DNA from: Candidatus Accumulibacter regalis
GTDB taxonomy: Bacteria; Pseudomonadota; Gammaproteobacteria; Burkholderiales; Rhodocyclaceae
NCBI GenBank assembly: GCA_000585075.1
Contig: JEMY01000011.1
Span: 378 to 42,624, forward strand
Length of the DNA: 42,247 nt
Direction of reading: 5' to 3'
Shown here: in pieces, positions 23,883 through 33,037 of the stretch
Layout: the number at the start of each line of letters is the position of its first letter
Numbering within the stretch: the first letter of the stretch is position 1
The notes under the pieces: model-generated
The model's input: the letters and a program-made list of their open reading frames with translations, nothing else
Told to the model about the DNA's origin: nothing
Databases searched by the model: none
Made by a program: the position numbers and the translations under genes

Positions 23883-24539
23883 ATGGACAGTCTAGAAAAG
23901 TACGCCATAATTTTCGACAAAAAATATAAAAACTATTCGGATGTTCGTCATCAGAAAATCTCAACGCTGATAAAAGCGTACGACACGCCAGATGTGGCAG
24001 CTAGGGTTCAGAGCGAAGAATTTGCAAAACTTCTTGAGTTAATTGCGCCTGTAATTGCCATCAAGAACTACAAGTCGCAGATTCCGTTTCCAGAGGACTT
24101 GGCAAGCGTTGTTCTATGTATAATAGAAATTAGGTCGGCGCTCCCGTCTAACAGTGATGTGTTGAGTCGCCATAAAGCGCCCTTCGATAAGTTGCTATCA
24201 CTGCAAGGGTTTCAGCTGCCGACTGTTTCAGCAATTTTACATTTCTCTCACCCGAAATATTTTCCAATTGTCGATGTAAACGTTGAGGCTGCTTGCTCCC
24301 ATCTAAAGAAAATATATCCAGATGATTTTACGATGCTAGATGAGCCATCGCTTCCGGCTGTTACCACTTCTGCAGATGATAAGACGGAAAAGTACGGCGT
24401 GTTCATCAAGTTCATTAATAAGGTAAGGGAACTCCAAGGGGGCCATGGCGGCCAAGCTGATTTCCGATACATCGACAAGGCGCTAATGGTTTTAGGTGCC
24501 GAACGACTGCGGGAGAAGCGACGCTCTAGGCCCCGCTAG
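23883..24539 (+). CDS. Unknown protein with helix-hairpin-helix-like segment
   Basis: The 218-residue product is clearly AT-richer than its surroundings, a sign of separate origin. A central segment, LQGFQLPTVSAILHFSHPKYF followed by PIVDVNV, resembles the hairpin and Asp region of HhH-GPD-like DNA-glycosylase folds (LPxxSAxLHFxxPxxFPIxD). That similarity is by eye only. The N-terminus is Lys/Tyr-rich and the C-terminus basic (RLREKRRSRPR). AAGGGA lies 5 bp before the ATG. It could be a nuclease or glycosylase-like accessory protein. No attC follows it. Confidence 0.7.
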   Translation: MDSLEKYAIIFDKKYKNYSDVRHQKISTLIKAYDTPDVAARVQSEEFAKLLELIAPVIAIKNYKSQIPFPEDLASVVLCIIEIRSALPSNSDVLSRHKAPFDKLLSLQGFQLPTVSAILHFSHPKYFPIVDVNVEAACSHLKKIYPDDFTMLDEPSLPAVTTSADDKTEKYGVFIKFINKVRELQGGHGGQADFRYIDKALMVLGAERLREKRRSRPR

Positions 24540-25563
24540 TCATTGGCCGCAGTCGGGACGGCCTTCATGGGCTGCCGCCTGAAATTGCACTTTGACGGTC
24601 CGCTTTCTCGGGTCGCCTACTTCCGCTTAGGGTCGATCGCTGCCAGTGGCCTGAGGAATCTGAACGACTGCTCTCGGTCAGATCCGGCCTTTGGCGCTCG
24701 GCCTCAGCAGCACCTGGTCTGGCTGGCCGCTTGTGGTTTGGGAGCGGCCACTGAGCTTTCGTGGTTTGGTGACGGCAATCGACCCTGAGCGGACCTTCAT
24801 CCAGCCGCCTGCTAAATGGCAGGTAACAAAGTAAAGGTGCCGTTCCAGGCGAGTGCTCACTGGCAAGTGATCGGCCAAAGCGGCCGTTGGCGGCACATGG
24901 CGCGGACGGCCGGTATAGCGCCTTGACCGGCCATAGGGCAGGAGAGCACGCCGAGGGGCTGCTTTGAATTTTTCGTTACGGCAAAATTCGACCCACGAGC
25001 AGCATTCCCTTCGATGCTCTGGAGTTCCGTTAGGTGGCGCTCGCCCCAGCCAGCGGCAGGCGCTTCTGGCGGCGATTTCAGAGGACGAAGCTCAGCGGGG
25101 CGTGTGCGCGCTCACCAGGCGTCGCTTTTCAGGGCCGGCAAACGAATTCTTAAGGGCCGACTACGAAGCTTCGGCGGGCATTAGCGACGTCGATTATGAC
25201 GCGCAGCCCCTAACAAACCGCGCAGCACGTCCACCTGTGATTGGTTTTCCATGTCTGTGAGGGTTGGCCTTCAGCGGCGGCCCGTCACGACGTCACGGCC
25301 GAGGACTCACGACCCGTTCCCACTTCCTTAGTTGCTTCGAGCGGGCCGACTCGGATCACTTTTCTGCCGCAGCCCGTAGCTTTAGATCGGCCCTACGGAC
25401 CAGTTGCGGACGGAGCGCCGCGCGGACCGCCTTTTAATGAATAGCGCGAGCTCGCTGAAGGTCATGGTCGGCACCTTCTCAAACTCGTTGCCACATCCCG
25501 CGAGGCTATCCCGAAACTACGGCGGCTCAATCCAATCGCCAAGACCGGAGATCGCGCCAGATC
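24540..25563. other. 1-kb region without a supported gene
   Basis: The sequence is GC-rich with scattered motifs such as GCGGCCGTT and CCGCTTTC-like fragments seen in the other intergenic repeats of the island. Open frames on both strands are short, mutually overlapping and without ribosome-binding sites. An isolated GTTAGGT occurs near 25033, but no partner R'' or hairpin makes it an attC. Confidence 0.5.
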
Positions 25564-26052
25564 CTACAGCGACACTAGCTTGCCGTCTAGAGTTGACAGC
25601 AGCAGCGCTCCACCGCCAGGGGTGCCGCGTGAAGCAAACGCACTCACGTCTTCTCGAATACCCTCAACAGTTATCAGCTCTAGAGCTTGATCAGGTGCGA
25701 CCCAACGCAATTCAGTGTGCTCATCACCAAGCGTGAAGTCTCGCTGACTCGTGCGACACCAGAAAGTAACACCAATTATCTCATTCTCCGCGGTCCGTTC
25801 TCCTCGGAAGAAGTGCCACATCCGAAGCGTTCTGACGACTTCGTATTTGACTGGCCCCAGCTCCTCTCGTATTTCTCTATCCAGGCCTGCCAGGATTGGT
25901 TCGAATTGGGCTTTGCGACCGAAGACCAACTCCCACTTGTCCCGATTGAAGTTAGAATGCGCCGGGGCGCGCTTCAAGAGCAGAATCTCGCTGCTCTCCT
26001 CAAACTGGAGGAGAGCCCCAACCCCAAACATGCATCGCCCTACATCATTCAT
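25564..26052 (-). CDS. Nudix hydrolase, third gene of the NACHT operon
   Basis: The 162-residue product has a complete Nudix box: G45-x5-E51-x7-R59-E60-I-R-E63-E64-L-G66. It therefore should bind metal and hydrolyse a nucleoside diphosphate linked to another moiety; the substrate cannot be told. The N-terminal strand (GVGALLQFEESSEILLLKRA) and a late WVAPDQALEL segment fit the fold. The ATG has GAGGA upstream. It lies 56 bp after the radical SAM gene on the same strand. It may detoxify or tune the nucleotide signal or product of the NACHT protein, which is inference from context. Confidence 0.92.
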   Translation of the reverse strand: MNDVGRCMFGVGALLQFEESSEILLLKRAPAHSNFNRDKWELVFGRKAQFEPILAGLDREIREELGPVKYEVVRTLRMWHFFRGERTAENEIIGVTFWCRTSQRDFTLGDEHTELRWVAPDQALELITVEGIREDVSAFASRGTPGGGALLLSTLDGKLVSL

Positions 26053-26108
26053 TTATCCGTCCTCGCATTTGTCCATTCTCGCACGAAGCGTACGCCACAC
26101 AAGGCGAC

Positions 26109-27740
26109 CTATAACAAAGTGCTCTCAGTTGCAGCATCACTTTCGAGTCGCCGTACAATCTCAAGATCACGCGTCACGGTAGGAAGGCTCCTTGTCCAGG
26201 CCAGCACCTTCGCAGCTAGCACGGGAAGCAGCGTCTTGAATGCCTCGTCAGCCTTCGGTGAAATTTCTGCTTCTTTGGATTGCAGCACCGCCAGAAATGC
26301 GCTGCAGAGATCTTGCCGCATCTCCCGTACCAGTGCGCGTCCGTGATCGATAGACTCGCCAAGGGCGCCTGCCTCCCCAAACCGAGTCAGGTTTTTCATG
26401 GGATAGTGAAGCTTGCGCAGACGCGGAGCGAACCTATGCAACGAGTCCGCTAAGCTTTGTACTGACTCAGAGGCGTAGCGGTAACCGAGGCTTAGCGTGT
26501 TTCTGTCCACTGTCGACTCTAGCAGGCGAGAGCCCATCCTCTCCTCGTAGCCCTTGACCAGCATATGGTATTTTGACTCACGTTGGATGCGCAGCTCATT
26601 GAAGAGGTATGACGTGGTCGATGCCAGCTGATTGTACTCGAGAAATGTGAAGTTGTCGCGAAGTTCCCCTATCGTGCACAACGGATCAAACGGAATCCAT
26701 CCAAGCTCGAGCTCGAATCCAATTTCCAGCAGAATCCTCACGGCCTGCTCCACTTCTTCGATTGAATGGCCTTTGGCGTAACGCTTCAGTTGCGTTGACG
26801 AAGCGGATTCGACCCCCAGGAAGACCTTGCGCAGCCCTAGTGTGCGGAACTCACGGAGTAGTGACGTCCGCGCCTCCCTCTGGTAAGTGGTCATCCTTCG
26901 CGAGCAGACACTGTGAACAGTAAGACTCGCATCGACAGAAATCGGCCGCGACACAACCTTTTGAGCGATCCGCAAGGCAGTCGCAACGTGCTCGGCGGTT
27001 TTCCCTGAAGCTCCGAGCAAGTCTTCATCGGCGAACGTAACCGACGACATGCCAGATGCCGCAAGCCGCACTAGGTCTGATGCGATGCGCTCCGCGGGAA
27101 ATTGCCTATACTCGGAACCGCGCCCTTTGATGTCCAACAGTCCGCGCAAGCAGAACGTGCAGTGCGCCCATGAACAACCGCGGCTTGCCTCGGTATAGTA
27201 CTGAACGCCTTTCTGCAGCACGCGACGAGGAAGATACGGCACCGTTAGATCCACGGGTCTACGGGCGGTGTACCTTACCGCCCCATCAGCCTCCAAAAAG
27301 CACAGATTCGGAATCGTCTTTACTGACTCACCCCTCACCAACATCGCAAGAGCTTCCTCGCCCTCACCGATGACCACAAGAGAATCGGGCCCCGTAGCCC
27401 GCAAGAGATCCTCGGCCAAAAAAGTCGCCAACGCGCCGCCGAAGACGAACCGGGTTGAGCTTTCGACAACAGCCTGTAAGCGAGCCCAAAGCTCCACAGC
27501 GTAGTCGAATGTGCCATACGTAACCGACAACCCAACCACCGCGGGTTGCACCTCCCGGCAGAGCGCAATCGCTAGTTCTGATTGCTGCTGCCCCTTCGCG
27601 ACCATGTCCAATACTCGAACATCCGTACAACACACGTCACCCAAGTAGCCGGCGATAGCGGACACACCATGAGTCTCTCCAATCGCCGGGTAGCGGTCCG
27701 AATAGAGGCCGATTAACACCACTTTCTGCCGAGTGCTCAT
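26109..27740 (-). CDS. B12-binding-type radical SAM protein, second gene of the NACHT operon
   Basis: The 543-residue product has an N-terminal Rossmann-like B12-binding domain (about 5-150; VVLIGLYSDRYPAIGETHGVSAIAGYL, VVGLSVTYG, FVFGGALATF, VVIGEGEEAL). A radical SAM barrel follows, with the cluster motif C189-SWAH-C194-TF-C197 in EASRGCSWAHCTFC. The C-x4-C-x2-C spacing is one residue longer than the usual C-x3-C-x2-C. FADEDLLG and VFLGVESASSTQLKRYAKGH are the expected barrel motifs. About 180 C-terminal residues are not assignable. The ATG overlaps the NACHT stop (27737-27740), so the two are translationally coupled. The reaction is unknown; B12-type radical SAM enzymes often methylate unreactive carbons. 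Confidence 0.93.
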   Translation of the reverse strand: MSTRQKVVLIGLYSDRYPAIGETHGVSAIAGYLGDVCCTDVRVLDMVAKGQQQSELAIALCREVQPAVVGLSVTYGTFDYAVELWARLQAVVESSTRFVFGGALATFLAEDLLRATGPDSLVVIGEGEEALAMLVRGESVKTIPNLCFLEADGAVRYTARRPVDLTVPYLPRRVLQKGVQYYTEASRGCSWAHCTFCLRGLLDIKGRGSEYRQFPAERIASDLVRLAASGMSSVTFADEDLLGASGKTAEHVATALRIAQKVVSRPISVDASLTVHSVCSRRMTTYQREARTSLLREFRTLGLRKVFLGVESASSTQLKRYAKGHSIEEVEQAVRILLEIGFELELGWIPFDPLCTIGELRDNFTFLEYNQLASTTSYLFNELRIQRESKYHMLVKGYEERMGSRLLESTVDRNTLSLGYRYASESVQSLADSLHRFAPRLRKLHYPMKNLTRFGEAGALGESIDHGRALVREMRQDLCSAFLAVLQSKEAEISPKADEAFKTLLPVLAAKVLAWTRSLPTVTRDLEIVRRLESDAATESTLL

Positions 27741-30688
27741 AATACCGTTGCCGCAGCTGGAGTCCCAAGCAGTGAGTCAAGAATCCGCAATGCGGATGTC
27801 GACCGCACGCCCGCATGTGGTTCAAATTCATTGCGACTCGATTCGAGGGTGCGCCGTTCTTCGGCGCTGAGAGAGCCGCCGCGCGAAGACACAAACGACC
27901 ACACGGTTGCCAGATCCCACCAGCGCAGTCTACGAGAGCGTACATCGCCCATCCCAATGCGCTCGAAAGTCGCAGCCCGAGTACGATGCCAAGCTAATTG
28001 GCCATCGTCTTCAAACTCAAATATGCTCTCGGTGACATCGCCAAAGTACACGAGCTGGGTAGACCGGTTCAGCAGGTTCTCTGCGGGGTGCTCAGTAAGC
28101 CGCGCCACGTACTCTGATTCGACGTCTTCCACACCATGGAGAATAGCACCGAGGGCCGCTGCCCGGCGAACTAGGCGGTGCGGATCCGCATGGTAAACAT
28201 AGGCCACTGCGCGAGTCGCCTCTGGACCATTCATACGTCCTAGGAAATAGACTATCTGCTCTCTTGCCCTTAGCGACCTAGCTTGCTCAAGGGTGCGCGG
28301 CAAGCCGTCTCCACTCGACTCATCGCAGCGTGCTAGCAGTACGTCGTAGAATCTACGCGCTCGGCGTGCGATCCTTGCAGACTCGCCGTCGCCCAGATTT
28401 GAGAAGGCCCCTCTGATGAAGGCGTTAATCTCGACATTCAGTTCTTCTCCCAGGACGGATGGAACTTTATCCGACGTGCCCATCACTGCGGACAGCACAG
28501 TTCGCGCAACAAGAAATTCAAGAAACGACTGGTGCTGGAATCCAGCTTTCACGACCTTCAAATCGAGCGGTGAAGCCGCGTCAACCAACAAGCCAGCGAA
28601 TGCTGGATGAGTGCGAACGCACTCATCCACTTCCAGCGCTTCATACACGCGGCCGAATGGATATGAATGACGCTTAGTATAGGCTCCCAAAGCAAGCTTC
28701 TCGTGAGCAAGAACCACTGCTTCACCGATATTAAATTTGAGCTCCCCGGCTCCCCGCCTAAGCTCCCGCGCAATCCAGTGCTGATAGAATGCTGAGTAGA
28801 GTCCGAATCGATTGTCTATAACCTCACTTAATCGCTCGCCACTAATAAACAGGTACATCAGTAGTAAGAGTTGAAACGGATTTTCGGTAAAGCCACGCAA
28901 AGGGTCTCGTGTAATCGCGGAAACGAATCTTTCCTGTTCGGCATCTGGGTAGCCAACGCGCTGAAAATAGCCGCGCGCGAAGGCCGAAGAATCTTCTAAT
29001 GACCACGGCTGCAGTTCGAGAAGTGACGATATGGACTCATCGAGCCCTGGGATCGCGCTGACGTGTGAGTGATAGTGACCATCGCGGCTCGTTGTAATCC
29101 AGGTCCCGTATTCCCCTAGTGTTGGAAGACACTCGCTGGCAATATTATGACTATCCGCCAAAGTGACCTCGTCGAGACCATCGACAATGGTGACCAATGC
29201 TTCCCCGCACTGTGAGAGCCGCTCCGCAAGGGCAAGCGTCTCCTTCCGCGAATGCACAAGATCAGAGGCATGCAAGAGAAATGGGATTGTTGTGCCTTTC
29301 TTGTGCAAAAATGCGTCGGCAAGTTCAAGAAAGATGTATCGAACTGCGGTGGACTTCCCTATGCCGGGACCGCCGATGATGAATGTGCAGGGGGGACGCG
29401 GATGCCCCTCCAGCCAATCTCGAAGCGTTTGCACCGTCAAGGTCTTCAAGTCCTGCACGCGGGCCGGCACGACAAGCTCTGGCCAGAGCAGCCGAAATGC
29501 GCCAGCGCCGCCCTTGGTCCAAGGTAGAAGGCTTTTGTTTAATAGTGACTCGGTCTGGTTGCGCAGGTAGGTCCAAGGGCCTTTCTCTTCCATCGTCACG
29601 GCACTAGGCATCCTCCTACGCTTCTCCCCTCGATCGTACGCGGGCACCGCATAGGAAACCTGAACCGCCGGGACACTGGGACGACGCCGTGCGATGTCTT
29701 CCACTTGACTCGACAGGAAGCGGTAGAGCACTTCTGCTGATGCTCTGGCAGCAAACGGTTTGTACCGGTCGTCCTTCAGGGGATTTGCGTAGTCCATCAC
29801 ACCCTTCACCACGACCCAGAGCAGCTTATCAGCCTGCTCCGCCACCGTTGCGACGCTGGCGGCTTCCATTTCGAGCCCGACAACGGTTCGCACACCCCAT
29901 CGCTTCAAGGACTCCCACGTAACGCCGTCTTTAATCACGGCGCTACCACTGGCGATCGGTCCAACCTTCAACTGGAACGGTAGTCGCTTTGGTGGGAGAG
30001 AGTGAAAGTACAAGTTCGTGTTGGCAGTATCCCGCCCGTGCTGTGTCAAATGTACTGAATCCACCCCCCGTACAATAAGCCCTTCTTCTGAGTATGAATC
30101 AACGCAACGTTGCCAACGTGAGCCCGGGAAATATCGAAGAAATGCGGCATGTTTCTTGGGATCCTGACCTGCTAAAAGGCGCTCGAGCAGCCACAAGCGC
30201 CGCTCTTCGTTGCTAGGCTTTCCGAAGCTGGGGAGATCGTCAACCCGCATCCGCAGCGCAGCATTAACCCAAGAGTTCAGTGCAAGTATTTGCCGATGAT
30301 CTGGCTCGAACTCGTCGGCCTTCTGTTTCCCCTCGTCGTACTCGTAAGCCATCTCAGCGAAGACAACGTCACCGATATTCAGCTCTGCTGGATTACCTGC
30401 GCAGACACCACTCATTGCCAAACATTTAGGCTTGAGTCGTTCGACAAGCTTGGCGGCTAGTGTTGCCACCGAGCGGCCGCCCATACGCGAGGAATAAGCG
30501 AGTGCAATACGTAGCGGCAGCGAGCCGGTCTCATATGTTCCCAGTAGATATGGCGAATCAGAGTCCTCGCCTTTCTGCTCCCATCGCTTGATGCCGGTTG
30601 ATCGACCGCGGGTGCTCAGCCCAGCGTCGTGAGCCGCGTCGAATTCGAGCTTCAGCGCGGCAACAATTAGAACGTCTATGGTGTCCAT
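27737..30688 (-). CDS. STAND NTPase: N-terminal purine-nucleosidase-like domain fused to NACHT
   Basis: The 983-residue product has a PNP/UDP-phosphorylase-like domain (about 1-330) with GVCAG 94-98, GDVVFAE 106-112, GLEMEAAS 271-278 and catalytic-type D299 in VVKGVMDYA. An insert of about 110 residues splits this domain. A NACHT domain follows, with Walker A GGPGIGKST at 439-447 and Walker B TIVDGLDEVT near 495-505. Then come a helical region with the typical FQHQSFLEFLVAR motif and a C-terminal sensor-like region. Known bacterial NACHT/Avs proteins sense phage components, and PNP-type effectors of this kind have been shown to cleave ATP. It leads a three-gene minus-strand operon. The ribosome-binding site is weak. 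Confidence 0.93.
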   Translation of the reverse strand: MDTIDVLIVAALKLEFDAAHDAGLSTRGRSTGIKRWEQKGEDSDSPYLLGTYETGSLPLRIALAYSSRMGGRSVATLAAKLVERLKPKCLAMSGVCAGNPAELNIGDVVFAEMAYEYDEGKQKADEFEPDHRQILALNSWVNAALRMRVDDLPSFGKPSNEERRLWLLERLLAGQDPKKHAAFLRYFPGSRWQRCVDSYSEEGLIVRGVDSVHLTQHGRDTANTNLYFHSLPPKRLPFQLKVGPIASGSAVIKDGVTWESLKRWGVRTVVGLEMEAASVATVAEQADKLLWVVVKGVMDYANPLKDDRYKPFAARASAEVLYRFLSSQVEDIARRRPSVPAVQVSYAVPAYDRGEKRRRMPSAVTMEEKGPWTYLRNQTESLLNKSLLPWTKGGAGAFRLLWPELVVPARVQDLKTLTVQTLRDWLEGHPRPPCTFIIGGPGIGKSTAVRYIFLELADAFLHKKGTTIPFLLHASDLVHSRKETLALAERLSQCGEALVTIVDGLDEVTLADSHNIASECLPTLGEYGTWITTSRDGHYHSHVSAIPGLDESISSLLELQPWSLEDSSAFARGYFQRVGYPDAEQERFVSAITRDPLRGFTENPFQLLLLMYLFISGERLSEVIDNRFGLYSAFYQHWIARELRRGAGELKFNIGEAVVLAHEKLALGAYTKRHSYPFGRVYEALEVDECVRTHPAFAGLLVDAASPLDLKVVKAGFQHQSFLEFLVARTVLSAVMGTSDKVPSVLGEELNVEINAFIRGAFSNLGDGESARIARRARRFYDVLLARCDESSGDGLPRTLEQARSLRAREQIVYFLGRMNGPEATRAVAYVYHADPHRLVRRAAALGAILHGVEDVESEYVARLTEHPAENLLNRSTQLVYFGDVTESIFEFEDDGQLAWHRTRAATFERIGMGDVRSRRLRWWDLATVWSFVSSRGGSLSAEERRTLESSRNEFEPHAGVRSTSALRILDSLLGTPAAATVL

Positions 30689-31972
30689 TGTCGTCGAGGC
30701 AAGGCAAGGCCTTTGGTAAGAGTACCCGAAACTGCACTGTTGGGGAGTGGTCTCGAGGATAGCTGAGTGAGAGGAGAGCGCGGCATTTCATCGCTAGTGC
30801 ACAGGGGCAGGGGCAGGCGTGCTGCGCCGGGAGTGATCCACCTGAGCCAATAGCTAGCGAGAAAGTTGCGCTCCAGAATTATAACGAATAAGGCTAGATT
30901 GTGCGAACCCAAGCCACGATTTGATCTGTTTTTTGAAGGAGCCCGGGCCGCAGCGCTGAGCGCTCCTTCTGGAAATATACTTTCTGGATTTAACTCCGGA
31001 AGAATGAACGCCGGAGAGCCGACAGCCGGAAGTTGCAGCGCCCTGCTGCACAGTCGCCAAAGATCTTGCGAACCGGGCCGTTTTTGCGTCCCCGCTACTG
31101 AATTCAGGGCAGCCGCATCACTCAGTTCGAGGAAACTGGATTCCCAAACGCGACCGGATAGTTCTGTCGAGGCCGCCTACGCGATCAGATGGTGACTCCG
31201 ACGAGCGGCGGCGCAGCGACGTCTGTGGGCGAAGCCGATAGAATCCGCGTTCTGACGACCGCCATCACGGCGCCACGAGCAAAGCATCGCTGGCCGCTCC
31301 CTTCGCGGCGACGTGAAGCGGTTTGGATCGACCTTCAGAAAGCGATTCAGCAAGCCGCTCAGGCGCTTTCAAGTGGCTTTCAGGAAGCGGCAATTGCGCG
31401 CACGGGGATAGCGGAAGCCCACGCGGTCATTCTCGCAGGCGAGGATGACCGGCTCACGGCTGACGCCGAAAAGTCCCTGGATGGCCCCCAGTCCGGACCG
31501 ACGCGCTGCGGCCGTGCCGTGTCGGTTCCAGACGGCTGCTTTTCGGGCAAGTCCTAAACGCGTAAAATCGGCCGTGACCAGACCGTTACAAACTGTCTCC
31601 ATAGCTGACGTTGGTGGGGTGCTGCTACCCATAAGCCCGCGATTTCCCATCATGGTCTCAATTTTTCACATCCCGGGCCGCAGCGTAGCCATATCGGCAG
31701 CTGGCCTTGGTGGGCTATACTGGGGCGCCCAGCTAAAATCGCAACTCGCTAATATCAATGAATACCCTAGCATAATGAGCGTTTTTCGATCGGGAGCGAT
31801 CAGCGAAAAATCGCAAATAAAACGTCTCTCGGTCCATCGAGATCGTGGTTGATTTCAGCGTTACCCTTGAAAGCACGTAGGCGGTGCAAAAGAAAAAGAG
31901 CCTTGAAAAACTCGACCAATTCTTGATTCGCAGAGAACCAAGCCAGATGTTGATTGCATAATAGGATTTCAA
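30689..31972. other. 1.3-kb divergent intergenic region
   Basis: It separates the minus-strand NACHT operon from the plus-strand DUF262/HEPN pair, so promoters for both must lie here. The left two thirds are GC-rich with only short, implausible frames. The last 300 bp turn AT-rich and contain a hairpin at 31782-31810. No RNA gene could be recognised, though the length leaves room for one. Confidence 0.5.
31782..31810. other. Hairpin with T-run and A-run flanks upstream of DUF262
   Basis: TTTTTC, GATCG, a GGAG loop, CGATC, then AGC and GAAAAA form an 11-bp interrupted stem. On the minus strand it ends in a T-run only within the stem. It may be an operator, a leader structure, or a terminator relic. 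It lies 163 bp before the DUF262 start. Confidence 0.5.
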
Positions 31973-33037
31973 ATGAAAGACCAAGAAGATTTCGATCGGC
32001 AGATTCGTACGTCCGCCGTTGATTTCTCGTTCGGCGAATTGCTTAACCTCCACAACGCCCACGAGATCGTGATTCGTCCCGAATACCAGAGATTGTTTCG
32101 CTGGTCGAATGAGCAACGCTCTAGGCTCATAGAGTCTATTATTCTTGGTTTGCCGATTCCGCCAATTTTTTTAATTGAAGACAATGACGGAATTTTGGAG
32201 CTGATTGACGGATTGCAGCGCACAAGCTCTGTCCTTCAGTTTCTCGACCACGCTGCGATAAATGAGCCGGAACTCGTTCTGATAGGTTGTGACATAATTC
32301 AAAACCTAAACGGGAAACGATTTATAGACATCCCACTGAGCATTCGATTGAAGGTAAAGCGGTCACCTATTCGGGCAACCATCATAAACAAGTCGGGCGA
32401 TGCTTTTGTCAAGTATGAGATGTTCAAGCGCCTGAATACGGGCGGATCTCTCTTGTCTGCGCAGGAGATTAGGAATTGCAGTTCCAGAATGGTCGATGGC
32501 GGAAAGGTCTTCTATGATGCAATTCAAGAAATGGCGGGACATCCTAGCTTCGTTGCAGCAACGGCACGCCTACCGGATTCGTTTAGAGAAAAACGCGCGG
32601 ACGAAGAACTAGTCTTGCGCTTCTTCGCCGTTACTTTGTTTCGATACATGTACAAAGGCAACATCGAAGAATGGCTCGATTCGTTTATGGAGCATGTTCT
32701 ATTTGGCAAAGTAGGTTTCGATCTGCCCAATGAACACAGGCGCTTCGCTGCCGTGTTCGACCTCATTTCTAGCACCCTTGGCGATGAGGCGTTTACCAGG
32801 TTTAACGATGGAGGCCGAGGAGTTGGAAGATTAGCCCCAGCTTACTACGAAGCATCAGTTTGTGCGTTTGATAGCAATCTTGATAACATTGCGAATAAGA
32901 GCGCGGCCGACGTAAGGAGTCGCCTGCAGGCAGCATTTGCAGACAGTCGATTTTTATCGGCCACAGGGCCCGGTGCAAATACTATTTCAAAGCTTGAGGA
33001 GCGTATTGCGGTCGTATCCGAGTACTTGGGGAAATGA
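31973..33037 (+). CDS. DUF262-family protein (ParB-like nuclease/NTPase fold), partner of the HEPN gene
   Basis: The 354-residue product carries the DUF262 hallmarks: RPEYQRLFRWSNEQRSRLIESIILG (about 35-59), PIPPIFLIED, and the I78-D79-G-L-Q82-R83 motif. KRLNTGGSLLSAQEIRNC follows. DUF262 proteins belong to the ParB/sulfiredoxin-like fold and are frequent in antiphage systems such as type IV restriction (GmrSD-like). The DUF1524 HNH domain that often follows in GmrSD is missing here. The stop overlaps the HEPN start by 4 bp. AGGA lies 7 bp before the ATG. Composition is AT-rich compared with tra genes. Confidence 0.9.
   Translation: MKDQEDFDRQIRTSAVDFSFGELLNLHNAHEIVIRPEYQRLFRWSNEQRSRLIESIILGLPIPPIFLIEDNDGILELIDGLQRTSSVLQFLDHAAINEPELVLIGCDIIQNLNGKRFIDIPLSIRLKVKRSPIRATIINKSGDAFVKYEMFKRLNTGGSLLSAQEIRNCSSRMVDGGKVFYDAIQEMAGHPSFVAATARLPDSFREKRADEELVLRFFAVTLFRYMYKGNIEEWLDSFMEHVLFGKVGFDLPNEHRRFAAVFDLISSTLGDEAFTRFNDGGRGVGRLAPAYYEASVCAFDSNLDNIANKSAADVRSRLQAAFADSRFLSATGPGANTISKLEERIAVVSEYLGK

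Noticed and set aside
24964-25444. Plus-strand frames in the 24.5-25.5 kb gap
   Set aside because: Short, overlapping, without start signals; GTTAGGT near 25033 lacks the other attC parts.
31189-31557. Plus-strand frame of 122 codons in the divergent region
   Set aside because: Ala/Arg-rich composition, no ribosome-binding site and no recognisable domain.
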